Source: Cellulophaga sp. Hel_I_12 (GTDB lineage: Bacteria > Bacteroidota > Bacteroidia > Flavobacteriales > Flavobacteriaceae). Taken from it: a stretch of 64,000 bases of DNA. Position 1 is the first letter of the stretch. Each line of letters starts with the position of its first letter. Below are positions 62,597 to 64,000 of this stretch, one piece after another. The stretch lies in the NCBI RefSeq assembly GCF_000799565.1, contig NZ_JUHB01000001.1, forward strand, positions 3,909,501-3,973,500, given 5' to 3'. Under the pieces are notes generated by a model. That model was not told the origin of the DNA, made no database searches, and saw only the letters and a program-made list of their open reading frames with translations. The position numbers and the translations under genes were made by a program.

Positions 62597-64000
62597 TTAT
62601 GCCTGTTCTACCAGTATTTTGCTTTGGACATTTAGAAAATACATTTTGAGACTTTGAGAATTTTTCACGTCTATAATGCCTCGATAGGTAAAATCATATT
62701 TGTCTTTTAAATGTTGATAGGTATTTTCTGAAATATTAATTTTCCCTTCTTCAGAATTGCTTTCCATTCTTGCTGCAATATTTACTGTGCTTCCCCAAAT
62801 ATCATATTGAAATTTTTTGGTTCCAACGACTCCTGCTACAACGGGTCCTGTATTGATTCCTATTCGTATTTCGAAGGGATAAACACCGTCTGGAGGTTGA
62901 TTTTTTGTTTTGTTGACAAAATCTAATATCTCCATAGCAGCCTTCAGTGCGTCATCAGGATGCGTCTTATTTTCTGTAGGAAGTCCACCAGCGCACATAT
63001 AAGCATCTCCAATTGTTTTTATTTTCTCTAATTTATATTTTTCTATAATGGCATCAAACTTTCTAAAATAGTAATCCACACTAAAGACTAATTTCTCCGC
63101 AGAAATATTTTCAGCAATTACAGAAAAAGCCTTAAAATCGGTAAACAAAACCGTAACAAAATTAAACTCTTTTGCTTTGATATGGCCATTGGCTTTTAGT
63201 TCTTCAGCGGTTTCTTTTGGAAGTATATTGAGTAATATCTCTTCAGTTTTAACCCTTTCTTTTGCTAATCTTCGGTGTGATTTTTTTACATAACGGTATT
63301 GAAAGAAGAAACCGGCAATAATAACAAAAAACAAGCCACTTAATGCTAATAGGTATTTTTTAGAAATAGCCGATCGTTCCAATTCAATCTGCTTTAGTTC
63401 ATTGTTTTTATTTAATAGTGTTATTTCTTTTTCTTTATTATCTAAATCAAATTGAAATCTGAGATCACCTATAGATTTTTCATAAGAATCGTTTTTCAAG
63501 GTGTCGACCATTGCGGAATATAATTTTTGATATTGATACGCCTTCATGTAATCTCCAATTTCAGAATACACATTTGACAATCCTTCATAAGCTTCTTTCT
63601 TAGCTCTATACACTCCAGTAATTTCCGTGAGTTTTAAACCAGATTCAAAATTAAGGATAGCCTCATCGAATTTTTTTTGTTGTATTTGGATCACCCCTAA
63701 ATCAATATATGCTTTTGTTTTTTCCATTTTGGCATCAATTTCACTTGCTGCGAGAATGGCATTTATTTGATAGCTTTCCGCTTTGTTTAAGTCACCTAAT
63801 TTTTCATAGGTCAATCCCATCAAATTATAACTAGTAGAAAGGTTTACCCCGGCTCTTGCATATGCACCAATTGCTTCATTTAATTCTGGTAATGCCTTTT
63901 TTGGCTCATTGGTCTTTAGGTATAATTCTGCCATATTAATACAAGCGGTTCCAACACCTTCCTCATAACCAATACTTTTAAAAATAGCTTTGGATTTAAG
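62597..64000 (-). CDS. TPR - membrane helix - class III nucleotide cyclase (5' end cut by window)
   Basis: The frame is open to base 64000, so the N-terminus is missing; 467 codons are visible, and the first internal Met is at 63934. Tandem TPRs (AIGAYARAGVNLSTSYNLMGL and similar) precede a coiled region, one membrane helix (LLALSGLFFVIIAGFFFQYRYV), and a class III cyclase domain. Metal Asps are in LFTDFKAF and TIGDAYM; the base-selecting Lys is in EKIKTIGD and Asp in QYDIWGSTVN; the transition-state Asn and Arg are in VNIAARMES. The Lys/Asp pair is the adenylate cyclase combination. Likely senses a signal through the TPRs and makes cAMP. Adjacent to HD and PycTM-like genes. Confidence 0.9.
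   Translation of the reverse strand, partial: LKSKAIFKSIGYEEGVGTACINMAELYLKTNEPKKALPELNEAIGAYARAGVNLSTSYNLMGLTYEKLGDLNKAESYQINAILAASEIDAKMEKTKAYIDLGVIQIQQKKFDEAILNFESGLKLTEITGVYRAKKEAYEGLSNVYSEIGDYMKAYQYQKLYSAMVDTLKNDSYEKSIGDLRFQFDLDNKEKEITLLNKNNELKQIELERSAISKKYLLALSGLFFVIIAGFFFQYRYVKKSHRRLAKERVKTEEILLNILPKETAEELKANGHIKAKEFNFVTVLFTDFKAFSVIAENISAEKLVFSVDYYFRKFDAIIEKYKLEKIKTIGDAYMCAGGLPTENKTHPDDALKAAMEILDFVNKTKNQPPDGVYPFEIRIGINTGPVVAGVVGTKKFQYDIWGSTVNIAARMESNSEEGKINISENTYQHLKDKYDFTYRGIIDVKNSQSLKMYFLNVQSKILVEQA

Noticed and set aside
62597..64000. Canonical Pycsar pyrimidine cyclase PycC
   Set aside because: The base-selecting Lys/Asp pair and TPR-membrane layout point to an adenylate cyclase; only the neighbours suggest Pycsar, so I kept it as a hypothesis.

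Overview
The window is low-GC DNA from a member of the Bacteroidota, almost certainly a marine-type Flavobacteriaceae; the genus cannot be fixed from sequence alone. Pointers are SusC/SusD nutrient-uptake pairs, gliding-motility gene gldI, a type IX secretion (T9SS) C-terminal sorting domain, the Bacteroidota promoter form TTG-N19/20-TAnnTTTG, near absence of Shine-Dalgarno sites, and the gene order parA-parB-DUF5683-dapB-lepB-WbqC. No rRNA, tRNA, insertion sequence or CRISPR array was seen.

Layout. 1-8.6 kb: two divergent SusC-type TonB-dependent transporters (the left one runs off the window) and one SusD lipoprotein, a glycan or peptide uptake locus. 8.6-18.2 kb: mixed single genes (AlkB-type repair dioxygenase, acyl-CoA thioesterase, AraC regulator with a palindrome-rich divergent promoter, secreted protein, DUF885 peptidase-like lipoprotein, MOSC protein, DUF6249, an ECF sigma factor with its membrane partner, a DoxX-like protein, HtpG). 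18.2-25.3 kb: a probable orphan small RNA, TetR-like/ABC1 kinase pair, a cyclophilin-FKBP fusion with gldI and nrnA, PhoD-like phosphatase and ndk. 25.4-29.1 kb: a two-gene accessory module, a PLD-nuclease/SF2-helicase/DUF3427 protein ending in a LexA-like (S24) protease domain plus an overlapping Nudix hydrolase, set between ndk and the DciA-like/lipocalin/recF block. 29-38.5 kb: core genes recF, a TPR protein, ribH, mutL, two rhomboids and an EEP-family enzyme. 38.6-49.6 kb: a reverse-strand core run (DUF6122, WbqC, lepB, dapB, DUF5683, parB, parA; then a 54-codon membrane ORF, both methylmalonyl-CoA mutase subunits, a DivIC/FtsB-like protein and udk). 49.9-55.6 kb: MFS efflux pump, three small membrane proteins, a second ECF sigma with partner, a secreted protein, a probable pseudogene, and a TerB-like protein. 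55.8-61 kb: a 1725-residue T9SS-secreted subtilase-like protein with MBG-type domains and an unusual NGISLV hexapeptide repeat. 61.3-64 kb: a PycTM-like membrane effector, an HD-domain protein and a TPR/membrane/class III nucleotide cyclase, which together look like a split Pycsar-type signalling locus.

The two most interesting systems are (i) the helicase/Nudix module, whose S24 domain keeps the LexA Ser/Lys dyad and has an Ala-Gly pair exactly 35 residues before the Ser, as in LexA, suggesting a defence or repair enzyme with a built-in self-cleavage switch; and (ii) the PycTM/HD/cyclase cluster, where the HD and PycTM domains are separate convergent genes and the cyclase carries the residues of an adenylate cyclase rather than an obvious pyrimidine cyclase. 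Both functions are inferred from domains and context.
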